A DNA stretch of 64,000 nt from Roseiarcus sp036513315 (lineage in GTDB: Bacteria; Pseudomonadota; Alphaproteobacteria; Rhizobiales; Beijerinckiaceae): NCBI GenBank assembly GCA_036513315.1, contig DATBZF010000031.1, positions 62,001 through 126,000 of the forward strand, given 5' to 3'. Positions within the stretch are counted from its first letter, which is position 1; every line of letters starts with the position of its first letter. This document shows, piece after piece, positions 43,635-52,022 of the stretch. Below the pieces are notes generated by a model that was not told the DNA's origin, did not search any database, and saw nothing but the letters and a program-made list of their open reading frames with translations. A program made the position numbers and the translations under genes.

Positions 43635-44222
43635 ATGGGAGCGACGGTGATGAACATTTTCGCGAAGGAAGCGGCGGCGGCGCCGGTGGCGCCGGTTCGC
43701 GACGAATTCCGCATCGCGATGCGCGAACTGGCCGGCGCCGTCAGCGTCGTCTCATGCGGTCAGGGCGAGCGCCGCACCGGCTTCACCGCGACGTCGGTTT
43801 CGTCATTTTCGATGGATCCGCCGACGCTCTTCGTCTGCGTCAATCGCGCCTCATCGAGCTGGCCGGTGCTGCGCGACGCCGATAGCTTCGGCGTCAATAT
43901 TCTCTCGGCTTCGCATCGCGAAATCGCCCATCGCTTTGCCGGCGGCGGCGGCGCTGAGGGGGCGCAGCGCTACGAGGGTGGTCACTGGATCACCGCCGCC
44001 ACCGGCGCGCCGTTGCTCAGCGACGCGCTCGCCGCATTCGATTGTTCGGTCGACGAAATCATCGAGCGGCACAGCCACGCCATCATCATCGGCCGCATCG
44101 AAGCCGTGCGCCGGCGCGGCGGCGGCGGCGCCCTTGTCTATTGGCGCGGCGATTACGATCAACTCGGGTGGTCGCAGGATGAAATAGCCAACGCTATCGG
44201 CTTCGCGGGCCGAGGCGCTTAG
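43635..44222 (+). CDS. Flavin reductase domain protein (FMN-binding)
   Basis: 195 aa; ATG 43635 or ATG 43650 may start it. The flavin-reductase-like split barrel is seen in FRIAMRELAGAVSVVSCGQG, GFTATSVSSFSMDPPTLFVC and DSFGVNILSASHREIAHRFA. Such proteins supply reduced flavin to two-component monooxygenases (for example desulfonating SsuD). Divergent from metY. No monooxygenase gene is next to it, so the partner is unknown; the sulfur link is by context. Confidence 0.87.
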   Translation: MGATVMNIFAKEAAAAPVAPVRDEFRIAMRELAGAVSVVSCGQGERRTGFTATSVSSFSMDPPTLFVCVNRASSSWPVLRDADSFGVNILSASHREIAHRFAGGGGAEGAQRYEGGHWITAATGAPLLSDALAAFDCSVDEIIERHSHAIIIGRIEAVRRRGGGGALVYWRGDYDQLGWSQDEIANAIGFAGRGA

Positions 44223-44231
44223 GAGTCCTCT

Positions 44232-44410
44232 GTCATCGCGAGGGAGCGAAGCGACGAAGCGATCCAGACTGAGCCCTGTCAAACCCCCTAGCGATTGCGG
44301 TGGCGTCTCAGCGGCCCAGATTGCTACTAGCGCCACCAGAATCGAATATCGATTGATGGCTGTCAAAGCTCAGTCTGGGTCCCTTCGTCGCTGCGCTCCC
44401 TCGCGATGAC
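44232..44410. repeat. MITE-like inverted repeat element
   Basis: Left arm 44232-44274 and right arm 44368-44410 are 43 bp each and complementary with three mismatches. The arms begin GTCATCGCGAGGGAGCG and contain CCAGACTGAGC. The 93-bp spacer holds a further inverted pair GGTGGCG/CGCCACC (44310-44316 and 44331-44337). The arm sequence resembles the common interspersed GTCATTGCGAGGAGCGAAGC type seen in many proteobacteria. No transposase is inside. Confidence 0.75.
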
Positions 44411-44413
44411 GAC

Positions 44414-44641
44414 TCAGCGCCGCGCTTCCGCCTTCTCCATCGCGCGGCCGTCGAACGCCGTGAAATCGGCGCAGGAGGCGCGCGCGCTGAGATAGCGGTC
44501 ATGGCGCAGGCACAGGCCGTCGTCGGCGCGCACCGAGGCGTCGCCGGAACTCATGCTCGTCAATCCCGGCATCGCCGCTTCGAGATAGGCGCGATCGTTG
44601 CGGAAATAGCCGCAATTGCCGCATCGCCTGTCGCCGTTCAT
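44414..44641 (-). CDS. Small Cys-rich protein, probably zinc-binding
   Basis: 75 aa from ATG 44641, 11 bp after the YeiH-type gene, so probably cotranscribed. Cys7-x2-Cys10 in MNGDRRCGNCGYFRND, then Cys44 and His47 in LCLRHDRYLS and Cys57 in SCADF, suggest one bound metal, probably zinc. No membrane segment. I know no functional name for it. It ends 3 bp from the inverted repeat element. Confidence 0.7.
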   Translation of the reverse strand: MNGDRRCGNCGYFRNDRAYLEAAMPGLTSMSSGDASVRADDGLCLRHDRYLSARASCADFTAFDGRAMEKAEARR

Positions 44642-44652
44642 GCGCCGAGCTC

Positions 44653-46053
44653 CTAGCGGGCGAGATTGGCCCAGTGCGAGGCGAACACCAGCGCCGACAG
44701 GATGAAGCCGAGCGCCACATTGACGGCGACGCCGAGTGTAAATGCGGCGAAAGGTTTTCGGCCGGCGCCCGCCAGTTCGCTGAATCTGGTGGTGAGGCCG
44801 ATGCTGAAGAAGCAGAAGATGAACGCCCAGGTCCGCAGATCCTTGATGGGCGCGACAAAGGTCGGATTCACCAGCTTGTTGTAGTCAGCCAGGCTGTATC
44901 CCTGCGCCGCGAAAGTGACAATCAGCGAGGCGATCAGGAAGCCGATGACAAATTTGGGAAAGCGCCACCAGATTTCGGCCGCTTCCGGTTTGCGGCCGGT
45001 TTCGCTCGGCTCCCAGCGCGTCGTCGCGATGATCGCCAGCACCAGGGCCCAGACGCCGATCCACACGTCGCGGCCAACCACTTTCATCAGCGTGAACGAC
45101 CAGATCGCCTGGTCCTGCGTGCCGTCGATGCCGGGAACCTGGCCCGCAAATCCGCCATAGGTCTGCGCGGCGGCAAAGCCGGCGGCGTCGGCAAATTCTG
45201 ACGTGCCGATCCATGCGCCGGCGACGCCCGTCGGCAGGTGCAGCATGCGCGCCGCGAAAGGCAGCAGGAAGATCATCACGATCGCCCATAGGACGACGAG
45301 GGTGATGGCGATCGGCGCATGTTCCTTCCTGGCGCCGACCGCGCCGGCGATTGCGATCGAAGCCGAGACGCCGCAGACCGCGCCGCCGGCGCCGAGCGTG
45401 GCGGCGAGGCGCCGATCGAGCCCGAGCCAGCGCGCGGTGGTGAAGATGACCAGGAAAGTCACGATCGAGACTATCGAGGCCTGCAGGATCGCCACCGGCC
45501 CGGCCCAGACGATCAGCGAGAAGGGCAGCGTCGCGCCGAGCAGGACGATGCCGGTTTTGACATAGAACTCGACACGAAAACTCGCATCCATCCATTTGGG
45601 CAGGCCGATCACATTGGAAATCAGCAGGCCGAGCACGAGCGCGACGAGCGGCGGCTCGAGATTGTAATAATTGGCCTGAGTCCACTGGCCGAGCGCGAAA
45701 ATGACGACCGAGCACAGATAGAGGAAGACGAACGAAGGGATGAAGTCCTGGGCTCTATGGCCGAGCGCCGTCAAGGCGATGGCGAACAAAGCCAGCCAGG
45801 CGACAAATTGCGCGAGATAGCGCAAGCCATTGGCGGCAAAATGCGCGCCGAGCTGGTCGAGGCTCGACCATTTCTCTGGCGTCACCGCGATCCATTTGAG
45901 GCTGGCGCCATTGGCGAACAGGATATAGCCGACGAGGACGATGCCGAGGCCCAGCCAGATCGCCCACCAGTCTTCCTTCAGCCAAAGCTCACGCCAGCCC
46001 AAGGTCGACGAGGGGGCGCGCGCGGCGCCCAATTCCAATTGATTTGCGCTCAT
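44653..46053 (-). CDS. YeiH/UPF0324-family putative sulfate exporter
   Basis: 466 aa from ATG 46053 (AGGTGG about 6 nt upstream); a GTG at 46062 is less likely. Eleven or so membrane helices with the family regions LVALVLGLLISNVIGLPKWM, VKTGIVLLGATLPFSLIVWA, TLGAGGAVCGVSASIAIAGA and TSEFADAAGFAAAQTYGG. Longer at the N-terminus than the 350-residue core family, with extra helices. The family is annotated as putative sulfate exporters without firm biochemistry. First gene of a pair with the Cys-rich protein. Confidence 0.85.
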   Translation of the reverse strand: MSANQLELGAARAPSSTLGWRELWLKEDWWAIWLGLGIVLVGYILFANGASLKWIAVTPEKWSSLDQLGAHFAANGLRYLAQFVAWLALFAIALTALGHRAQDFIPSFVFLYLCSVVIFALGQWTQANYYNLEPPLVALVLGLLISNVIGLPKWMDASFRVEFYVKTGIVLLGATLPFSLIVWAGPVAILQASIVSIVTFLVIFTTARWLGLDRRLAATLGAGGAVCGVSASIAIAGAVGARKEHAPIAITLVVLWAIVMIFLLPFAARMLHLPTGVAGAWIGTSEFADAAGFAAAQTYGGFAGQVPGIDGTQDQAIWSFTLMKVVGRDVWIGVWALVLAIIATTRWEPSETGRKPEAAEIWWRFPKFVIGFLIASLIVTFAAQGYSLADYNKLVNPTFVAPIKDLRTWAFIFCFFSIGLTTRFSELAGAGRKPFAAFTLGVAVNVALGFILSALVFASHWANLAR

Positions 46054-46138
46054 GCGAACCACCTGTGTCCCGACGAACTCGCAGATCTGGCGCGTCGGCG
46101 ATCATCCTCAGCCGGTTCAAATAATATAGTTCATTGGT

Positions 46139-46151
46139 TTTATCAACTTAT
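46139..46151 (-). promoter_or_regulatory. Sulfur-region 13-mer upstream of YeiH-type gene
   Basis: Reading on the minus strand, ATAAGTTGATAAA matches 12 of 13 bases of the site at 43555-43567. It lies 86 bp upstream of the YeiH-type ATG in an AT-rich stretch (46118-46152). TTGATA inside it could serve as a -35 box. Confidence 0.4.
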
Positions 46152-46260
46152 CACTCGAGGCATCGGCTTTGCCGCGTCGAATCCGCCAGATGCCTGTCGA
46201 GCGACCAGGAAAGGGTTCCGCAAAAGGCGGGAGCGCGGCGGCGTCAGGCCGCCCGCATAA

Positions 46261-46854
46261 TCACGGCTCCAACTCGCTGTCCCAATAGAGATAATCCATC
46301 CAGCTCTCGTGCAGATAATTGGGCGGGAACAGGCGCCCGTTTTGGTGGAGGTCGTGGACGGTGGGCTGAAACGGCATGGTCGCCGGCCACATCCGGGCGG
46401 CGGCGGGCAGCAGGTCGCCCTTGCGCAAATTGCAGCTTGAACAGGCGGCGACGACATTTTCCCAGCTCGTCAAGCCGCCCTTGGAGCGCGGCACGACGTG
46501 GTCGAAGGTCAGTTCCTCTCGTTCGCCGCAATATTGGCAGGTGAAACGGTCGCGCAGGAACACGTTGAACCTTGTGAAGGCTGGAAATCGCGACGGCTTC
46601 ACATAGTTTTTCAGCGAAACGACCGAGGGCAGCCGCATCTCGAAAGAGGGGCTGCGCACCGTCATGTCATAGAGCGAAACAATATTCACCCGATCGAGGA
46701 ACACCGCCTTGATCGCATCCTGCCAGCACCAGATCGAGAGGGGGTAATAGCTCAGCGGACGGAAATCCGCATTGAGCACCAAGGCCGGACAGGCTTCCGG
46801 CGACACCGCTCGGACATGAACCGTCAACCGGACGCTCCGTTCCACCGCGAACAT
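46261..46854 (-). CDS. HNH endonuclease family protein
   Basis: 197 aa from ATG 46854. The N-terminal half (SPEACPALVLNADFRPLSYY, SIWCWQDAIKAVFLDRVNIV) is that of a widely conserved bacterial HNH family. The HNH domain is intact: CQYC (106-109), DHVVPRSKGG (118-127), WENVVAAC and CN (138, 141). It binds a metal and should nick or cut DNA, but this family's biological role is not settled. Monocistronic by spacing. Confidence 0.88.
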   Translation of the reverse strand: MFAVERSVRLTVHVRAVSPEACPALVLNADFRPLSYYPLSIWCWQDAIKAVFLDRVNIVSLYDMTVRSPSFEMRLPSVVSLKNYVKPSRFPAFTRFNVFLRDRFTCQYCGEREELTFDHVVPRSKGGLTSWENVVAACSSCNLRKGDLLPAAARMWPATMPFQPTVHDLHQNGRLFPPNYLHESWMDYLYWDSELEP

Positions 46855-46937
46855 GCGACCGGACCGAATCCGATCGTCATAATAGTCTACAACTGGCGTG
46901 ACGGACTTGTGAAGGCGCCGTGGATAGCGCCGCCAAA

Positions 46938-47405
46938 TCAGGCCGTAGCCGCCTCGATCGCCTCAATATCATCGTCCGAAAGGCCGAAATGATGGCCGAT
47001 CTCGTGAACCAGGACATGGGTCACGACAATTCCCAGAGCATCTTCCCCTTCGCACCAGAAGTCGAGCAGCGGGCGACGATAGAGCCAGATCATGTTCGGC
47101 AGCGCGCCGGTCTCCGCCATTGCCGGGCTATGGGCAATGCCGCGCCCGCGAAACAGGCCGAGCAGCTCGAATTCGCCCTGCGCCCCCATTTCCTCAAGCG
47201 TTTCGTCGTCGGGGAAATCGACGATCTGGATGACCAACCCCTCGCAAAGCCTGCGGAACCCTTCCGGCAATCGCGCGAAGGCGGCTTCAGCGAGGCGCTC
47301 GATGTCGGCGGCCGTCGGCGCGACGACCTGGGTCCAATCTTCCATCGGCGACGTTTGTGTCAAATCCGGAACCTTTGGAGGGGGGCGGCGTTCGGCGTCG
47401 AGCAT
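46938..47405 (-). CDS. Minimal zincin metallopeptidase family protein
   Basis: 155 aa from ATG 47405; TTG 47429 and ATG 47345 are also in frame and none has a clear ribosome-binding site. The motif HEIGHHFGLSD near the C-terminus is the zincin HExxHxxGxxD site. The rest (FARLPEGFRRLCEGLVIQIV, ELLGLFRGRGIA) matches the small PF06262-type zincin-like family. Cytoplasmic, no signal peptide; substrate unknown. Confidence 0.85.
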   Translation of the reverse strand: MLDAERRPPPKVPDLTQTSPMEDWTQVVAPTAADIERLAEAAFARLPEGFRRLCEGLVIQIVDFPDDETLEEMGAQGEFELLGLFRGRGIAHSPAMAETGALPNMIWLYRRPLLDFWCEGEDALGIVVTHVLVHEIGHHFGLSDDDIEAIEAATA

Positions 47406-47513
47406 CTCGCGGCGCGACCGGGCGGTCAATGTTTTGTGAAAAGCGCGCCAGCGAAGTTAGGGCGCCTTTTCAGACCGTAAGAGGCGCACGATATGAGGAC
47501 CAAGGAGGCGACA

Positions 47514-47777
47514 ATGATTGACGCCGAATATTTCGATGAAGAACCCGGCGACGCCGCTGTCGTCGATGACGCCCTCCAGGAAATGGCCCGCCGACAGTTC
47601 GGCGTGTCGCTGGTTGTCGGCTTGGTGTTCCTGGCCGTGGCCGGGCTGGTTGCGGTGCGCGCGCCGCATGACGAAACAATCGCCGTGCAGACTGCGCCGC
47701 ACAGGGTTGCGGGCGTCCAGGCGCCCCAGTTCGTCAAACAGCCGATTCTGGCTACGGAACAGGGCATCGTGAAATAA
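47514..47777 (+). CDS. Small single-pass membrane protein, unknown
   Basis: 87 aa. ATG 47514 has a near-ideal AAGGAGG 5-6 nt upstream. An acidic cytoplasmic N-terminus (AEYFDEEPGDAAVVDDALQE) is followed by one membrane helix (about 32-50, VSLVVGLVFLAVAGLVAVRA) and a short periplasmic tail. No family recognised. It is convergent with the cNMP-domain gene and divergent from the zincin. Confidence 0.68.
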   Translation: MIDAEYFDEEPGDAAVVDDALQEMARRQFGVSLVVGLVFLAVAGLVAVRAPHDETIAVQTAPHRVAGVQAPQFVKQPILATEQGIVK

Positions 47778-47798
47778 AGCTTCCGCGGCGCCCACCGC

Positions 47799-48260
47799 TC
47801 AACGCGGCCCGTCGATCGCTCGCACGCGCAACTCTTCCAGCTCCCCCGAGATTTTGCGCATTCGCGCCGCCAGATTTGCCCTGATGCGCGCGGTCTCTTT
47901 GGGGAACTCTCCCAAAACGCGATGGAACACCTGGCGCGAGATGCGCAGGACGATGGTGTTTTCCCGCGCCCGCGCACCGGATGGCCGGTGAACCTCGGCG
48001 ATCATCGCATTCTCGCCGATCAGCGTCCCCTCATTGGCGACGCGCGCGCGCTCCCCGGCATGGCCCTGGGTCGTGAGGAGAATCGAGCCTGACAGAACGA
48101 AATAGCCGCAATCGCCCGCCTCGCCTTCGCCGAACAGGATTTCATTGGCGGCCAGCACGCGCTTTTCGGCTGAGAAGGCGATGAGCTGGATCGCTTCGCG
48201 CGGCAGCAGGTTGAACGGCCGGGTGCGCGACAATCGCTCGATGTCGTCGGCGAGCGCCAT
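47799..48260 (-). CDS. Cyclic-nucleotide-binding domain protein without DNA-binding domain
   Basis: 153 aa from ATG 48260. A single Crp-type jelly roll (ANEILFGEGEAGDCGYFVLS, VANEGTLIGENAMIAEVHRP) followed by a helix. It has no helix-turn-helix, and the phosphate-binding cassette RxS/T motif is not clearly preserved, so the ligand is uncertain. It lies 36 bp from the response-regulator gene on the same strand, suggesting joint expression. Confidence 0.8.
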   Translation of the reverse strand: MALADDIERLSRTRPFNLLPREAIQLIAFSAEKRVLAANEILFGEGEAGDCGYFVLSGSILLTTQGHAGERARVANEGTLIGENAMIAEVHRPSGARARENTIVLRISRQVFHRVLGEFPKETARIRANLAARMRKISGELEELRVRAIDGPR

Positions 48261-48296
48261 CTGCTTATCCCTCGCCGCACTGATATTCGGAAGAGA

Positions 48297-48983
48297 TCAT
48301 GGCAACAGCTTGTAGCCGCCGGCGTCCGTCACCAGCAGCCGCGCGTCAGCCGGATCGACTTCAATCTTCTGGCGCAGCCGATAGATGTGAGTCTCCAGCG
48401 TATGGGTCGTCACATTGGCGTTATAGCCCCAGACGTCTTTGAGCAGCACTTCGCGCGAGACGACCTGCCGGTCGGCGCGATGCAGGAAGCGCAGGATCGC
48501 CGCCTCCTTCTCAGTCAGGCGCAGTCTTGCGCCTTTGGCGTTGATGAGATTTTTCGATGCGGGGCGGAAAATATAGGGGCCGATCTGAAATTCGGCGTCC
48601 TCGCTCGCCTCATGCTGGCGCAGTTGGACGCGCAGCCGCGCCAGCAGCACCGCGAAACGGAACGGCTTGGGAATGTAATCATTGGCGCCTGCGTCGAGGC
48701 CGAGCACCGTGTCGGCGTCCGAATCATGGGCGGTCAGCATGATGATCGGCCGTTTGAAACCGTCCTTGCGCATCAGGCGGACCGCCTCACGTCCATCCAT
48801 ATCCGGCAGGCCGACATCCATGACGATGAGATCGGGCGGATTGTCATGCGCGATCGTGCGGGCCGATGTCGCATTTTCGGCGACCGAGACCGCGAATTCT
48901 TCATGCAAGGCCAGCTGTTCAGCCAGGGCGCCGCGCAATTCGGAATCATCGTCGACAATCAGGATATGACGGGTTTGAACCAT
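48297..48983 (-). CDS. OmpR-family response regulator (orphan)
   Basis: 228 aa from ATG 48983; the extra codons to 49016 are unlikely. Receiver domain with acidic pocket DDD (11-13), phospho-acceptor Asp56 (DLIVMDVGLPDMDG) and Lys in PKPF. The C-terminal winged helix is intact (LRLTEKEAAILRFLHRADRQ, TTHTLETHIYRLRQKI). No histidine kinase is adjacent. Regulon unknown. It precedes the cNMP-domain gene. Confidence 0.92.
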   Translation of the reverse strand: MVQTRHILIVDDDSELRGALAEQLALHEEFAVSVAENATSARTIAHDNPPDLIVMDVGLPDMDGREAVRLMRKDGFKRPIIMLTAHDSDADTVLGLDAGANDYIPKPFRFAVLLARLRVQLRQHEASEDAEFQIGPYIFRPASKNLINAKGARLRLTEKEAAILRFLHRADRQVVSREVLLKDVWGYNANVTTHTLETHIYRLRQKIEVDPADARLLVTDAGGYKLLP

Positions 48984-49146
48984 GAAGAATTCTCGTAGGG
49001 ATTGACCGGGTCGCAATCATAGCGGGTTTTCCGCCATTCCGCCTAGGCGCCGCCTTCATCATACCGGCAGCGCAACTTGTTCACCTTCTGGTCATTATTG
49101 ACGTGTTTGTATCGCTTCGCGCGGGGGCGCCAAAGAAGTTTGACCG

Positions 49147-50667
49147 ATGGCCACGCCCGACCCACGCCTGCTCGTTGCGTTCAACCGATTCGGTCTCGGC
49201 GCGCGCCCCGGCGATTTCGGCCGGACGAGCGACCCACGTAGCGCCATTATCGTCGAATTGGAAGCGCCGCGGAGCGCCGACGATGCGAGTTTGCAGCGCA
49301 GCCCGTTGGCGCTGCAAACCGTCTATCTGGACCAGGATCGCAAAAAGCAGGAGCGCGAGCGCCTGGCGCAGGAAAATCTGGCGCGCCTCGGCATGCCGGC
49401 GCCGAATGTCGCGGCGCTGATCGAAGCGCCGGCGGCCGTCGCCAGCGCGCCACCCCCAAACGTGATGACGATCTCCGTCACGAACGTTGCTTCGGGGACG
49501 CCTGCGCCCTCGCCGGCCACCGCGACGGCGCCGGCTCCGATGGCGCCGCAGCCGCCGCCCGAGCAGCTTATCTTCCGCGCCGAAGCGGCGGCGCGCCTCG
49601 CTCGCGCCTGCGCGGCTCCGATCGGCTTCGTCGAGCGGCTGGTCGCGTTCTGGTCGAACCATTTCTGTGTTTCGGTCGCCAAGAGCAATATCGGCCGCGC
49701 CTGCGCCGGCGCTTTCGAGCGCGAGGCGATCCGCCCCTTCGTGACCGGCCGTTTCGCCGACATGCTGCGCGCGGTCGAACAGCATCCCGCCATGCTGAAT
49801 TTCCTCGACAATGCGCAATCGGTCGGGCCCAATTCCAAGGCGGGACAGAATCGCAAACGCGGCTTGAACGAGAATCTGGCGCGCGAAATCCTCGAATTGC
49901 ACACGATGGGCGTCGGCTCGGGCTATGGCCAGGCCGACGTGACTCAGCTTGCGCAGGTCCTCACCGGCTGGACGATCGTCGGGCGCGAGGGCAAGCTCGG
50001 CGAGCCCGGCGCCTTCGCCTTCAATGCCAATGCTCATGAACCCGGGCTGGCGACATTGCTCGGCCGCGTTTACGGCGAGGACGGCCTCGCCCAGGGCGAG
50101 GCCGTCCTCGCCGACATTGCGCGCCAGGGCGCGACGGCGGCCCATATCGCCAAAAAATTCGCACGCCATTTCGTCGCCGACGATCCCGATCCGGCGCTGG
50201 TGGCGCGGCTCGCCAAAGTCTTTCGCGACACCGAGGGCGATCTCGGCGCTTTGGCGCAGGCGTTAATCAAGGATGAGGCCGCCTGGAGCGCGCCTGCCAC
50301 GAAAATCCGCAATCCTTGGGAAGTCGTCGTCGCTGCGCAACGTGCTTTCAACCGACCGGTCGCCGATCCGGGGCCGGCGCTGAATGCGATGAACCTTCTT
50401 GGCATGCCGCTCTGGCAGCCCAGCGGCCCGAATGGATTTTCCGACGCCACTGCGGATTGGGCCTCGCCCGAGGGTATGAAGATGCGGCTGGAGCTCGCTG
50501 CCCAATTCGCGCGCCAGACCAAGGATGCGCCGACGCCGGCAGCTCTGGTCGACGATATTCTCGGCCCGAATGTCTCGACGCAAACGCGCGATGCGGTGCT
50601 GCGCGCCGAGTCGCGCGAACAGGCGTTTGCGCTGCTCCTCATGTCGCCGGAATTTCAGCGGAGATAA
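49147..50667 (+). CDS. DUF1800 family protein
   Basis: 506 aa from ATG 49147. DUF1800 signatures are clear: LLVAFNRFGLGARPGDF, LVAFWSNHFCVS, HPAMLNFLDNAQSV, RGLNENLAREILELHTMGVG and GYGQADVTQLAQVLTGWT. An Ala/Pro/Thr low-complexity insert (about 100-140) splits the N-terminal part. No clear signal peptide is seen. The biochemical role of DUF1800 is unknown; such proteins are often encoded beside DUF1501 proteins, as here, with 4 bp between the genes. Confidence 0.9.
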   Translation: MATPDPRLLVAFNRFGLGARPGDFGRTSDPRSAIIVELEAPRSADDASLQRSPLALQTVYLDQDRKKQERERLAQENLARLGMPAPNVAALIEAPAAVASAPPPNVMTISVTNVASGTPAPSPATATAPAPMAPQPPPEQLIFRAEAAARLARACAAPIGFVERLVAFWSNHFCVSVAKSNIGRACAGAFEREAIRPFVTGRFADMLRAVEQHPAMLNFLDNAQSVGPNSKAGQNRKRGLNENLAREILELHTMGVGSGYGQADVTQLAQVLTGWTIVGREGKLGEPGAFAFNANAHEPGLATLLGRVYGEDGLAQGEAVLADIARQGATAAHIAKKFARHFVADDPDPALVARLAKVFRDTEGDLGALAQALIKDEAAWSAPATKIRNPWEVVVAAQRAFNRPVADPGPALNAMNLLGMPLWQPSGPNGFSDATADWASPEGMKMRLELAAQFARQTKDAPTPAALVDDILGPNVSTQTRDAVLRAESREQAFALLLMSPEFQRR

Positions 50668-50671
50668 TCGC

Positions 50672-51901
50672 ATGACGCTGCTTTGCGAAACGCCTGCGCT
50701 TTCCCGCCGGAGCCTGCTCACCGCCGGCGGCGCGCTCTACGCCTCGGCCTATATTCCTTCTTTCGCCAGAGCCGCCGATGCGCGCGATCCGCGTCTCGTC
50801 GTGATGATCCTGCGCGGCGCGCTCGACGGCCTTTCGGCTTTGGCGCCGATCGGCGATCCCGATTATGCCGCGCTGCATGGCGAACTGGCGCTGCAATTTG
50901 ACGGCGCCCATCCCGCGCTTGCCCTCAATTCCTTCTTCGGGCTCAACCCGGCGATGCCATATTTTGCTCGTCTCTATGGCGCCAAACAGGCGATCGCCGT
51001 GCATGCCTGCGCGACCAATTACCGCGAACGCTCGCATTTCGACGGACAGGACGTGCTCGAGAGCGGCATGCCTGGCCCCGGTCAGGTACAGAGCGGCTGG
51101 CTCAATCGCGCAATCGCCGCCCTGCCCAGGGGCGAGCGCATCGCCCGAAGCGGCGGCCTAGCGGTCGGGACCACGCCGCCGCTGGTGTTGCGGGGAGCGG
51201 CGCCAATTCTGGGCTGGGCGCCATCCGGGTTGGCCGCGCCGACCAGCGACCTGACGGCTCGTCTGATGGACCTCTACGCCCATCGCGATCCCATTCTGGC
51301 CGCAGCGTTGCAGGCCGGCGTCGACGCCGATCAAATGGCCGCCAAACAGGGTATGGACGCGCTCAAGCCGGGCGGCGACGTCGCCGCGGCTATGCGCAAG
51401 GCCGCCGAAGGCGCCGCGCGCCTGATCAGCGCCGACGACGGCCCGCGCATCGCCGCGCTCGCCTTCGACGGCTGGGACACGCATGTCAACGAGGGCGGCG
51501 CGATCGGGCGCCTTGCACAATTGCTGGGCGGCCTCGATGGCGCGATCGCCTCTTTCGAGACGGAGCTGGGCCCGCGCTGGAAGGATACTATCGTGGTGGC
51601 CGTCACCGAATTCGGCCGCACCGTCCATATCAATGGCACCACCGGCACCGATCACGGCACCGGCACTGTGGCTTTCCTTGCCGGCGGCGCGCTCAACGGG
51701 GGGCGCGTCATCGCCGACTGGCCCGGCCTTAAGGCCGCCGACCTTTATGAGAATCGCGACCTCAAGCCGACGACCGACGTGCGCGCCGTGCTGAAAGGCC
51801 TGCTCGCCGATCAACTCGGGCTGTCGGCCGATGTGCTCGGACGGTCGGTGTTTCCCGACACATTGAGCGTCAAGCCGATGGGCGGCCTTGTCGCCGCCTG
51901 A
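50672..51901 (+). CDS. DUF1501 family Tat-exported protein
   Basis: 409 aa from ATG 50672. A Tat signal with SRRSLLTAGG (11-20) and cleavage near SFARAAD. The DUF1501 (sulfatase-like fold) pattern follows: RLVVMILRGALDGLSALAPI, AIAVHACATNYRERSHFDGQ, DGWDTHVNEGG and VAVTEFGRTVHINGTTGTDH. Function not established. Export through Tat implies a folded, possibly metal-bearing periplasmic protein. It forms a pair with the DUF1800 gene. Confidence 0.92.
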   Translation: MTLLCETPALSRRSLLTAGGALYASAYIPSFARAADARDPRLVVMILRGALDGLSALAPIGDPDYAALHGELALQFDGAHPALALNSFFGLNPAMPYFARLYGAKQAIAVHACATNYRERSHFDGQDVLESGMPGPGQVQSGWLNRAIAALPRGERIARSGGLAVGTTPPLVLRGAAPILGWAPSGLAAPTSDLTARLMDLYAHRDPILAAALQAGVDADQMAAKQGMDALKPGGDVAAAMRKAAEGAARLISADDGPRIAALAFDGWDTHVNEGGAIGRLAQLLGGLDGAIASFETELGPRWKDTIVVAVTEFGRTVHINGTTGTDHGTGTVAFLAGGALNGGRVIADWPGLKAADLYENRDLKPTTDVRAVLKGLLADQLGLSADVLGRSVFPDTLSVKPMGGLVAA

Positions 51902-52001
51902 GACCGCGGCCGGATCGAGCAAGTCGCCAACGTTTTAACTGCAGGCCGAGATGGCGAAGCCGCCATGGCAATCGGGCTCGCCGATTTAGATTTGTAAGAC
52001 T

Positions 52002-52022
52002 CGTAATGACGTTGACATTACG
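52002..52022. promoter_or_regulatory. Inverted repeat at the start of the GNAT fragment
   Basis: CGTAATG (52002-52008) and CATTACG (52016-52022) form a perfect 7-bp dyad with a 7-bp spacer containing GTTGA. The TTGACA across the right half looks like a -35 box. It may be the remaining control region of a lost gene. Confidence 0.35.
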
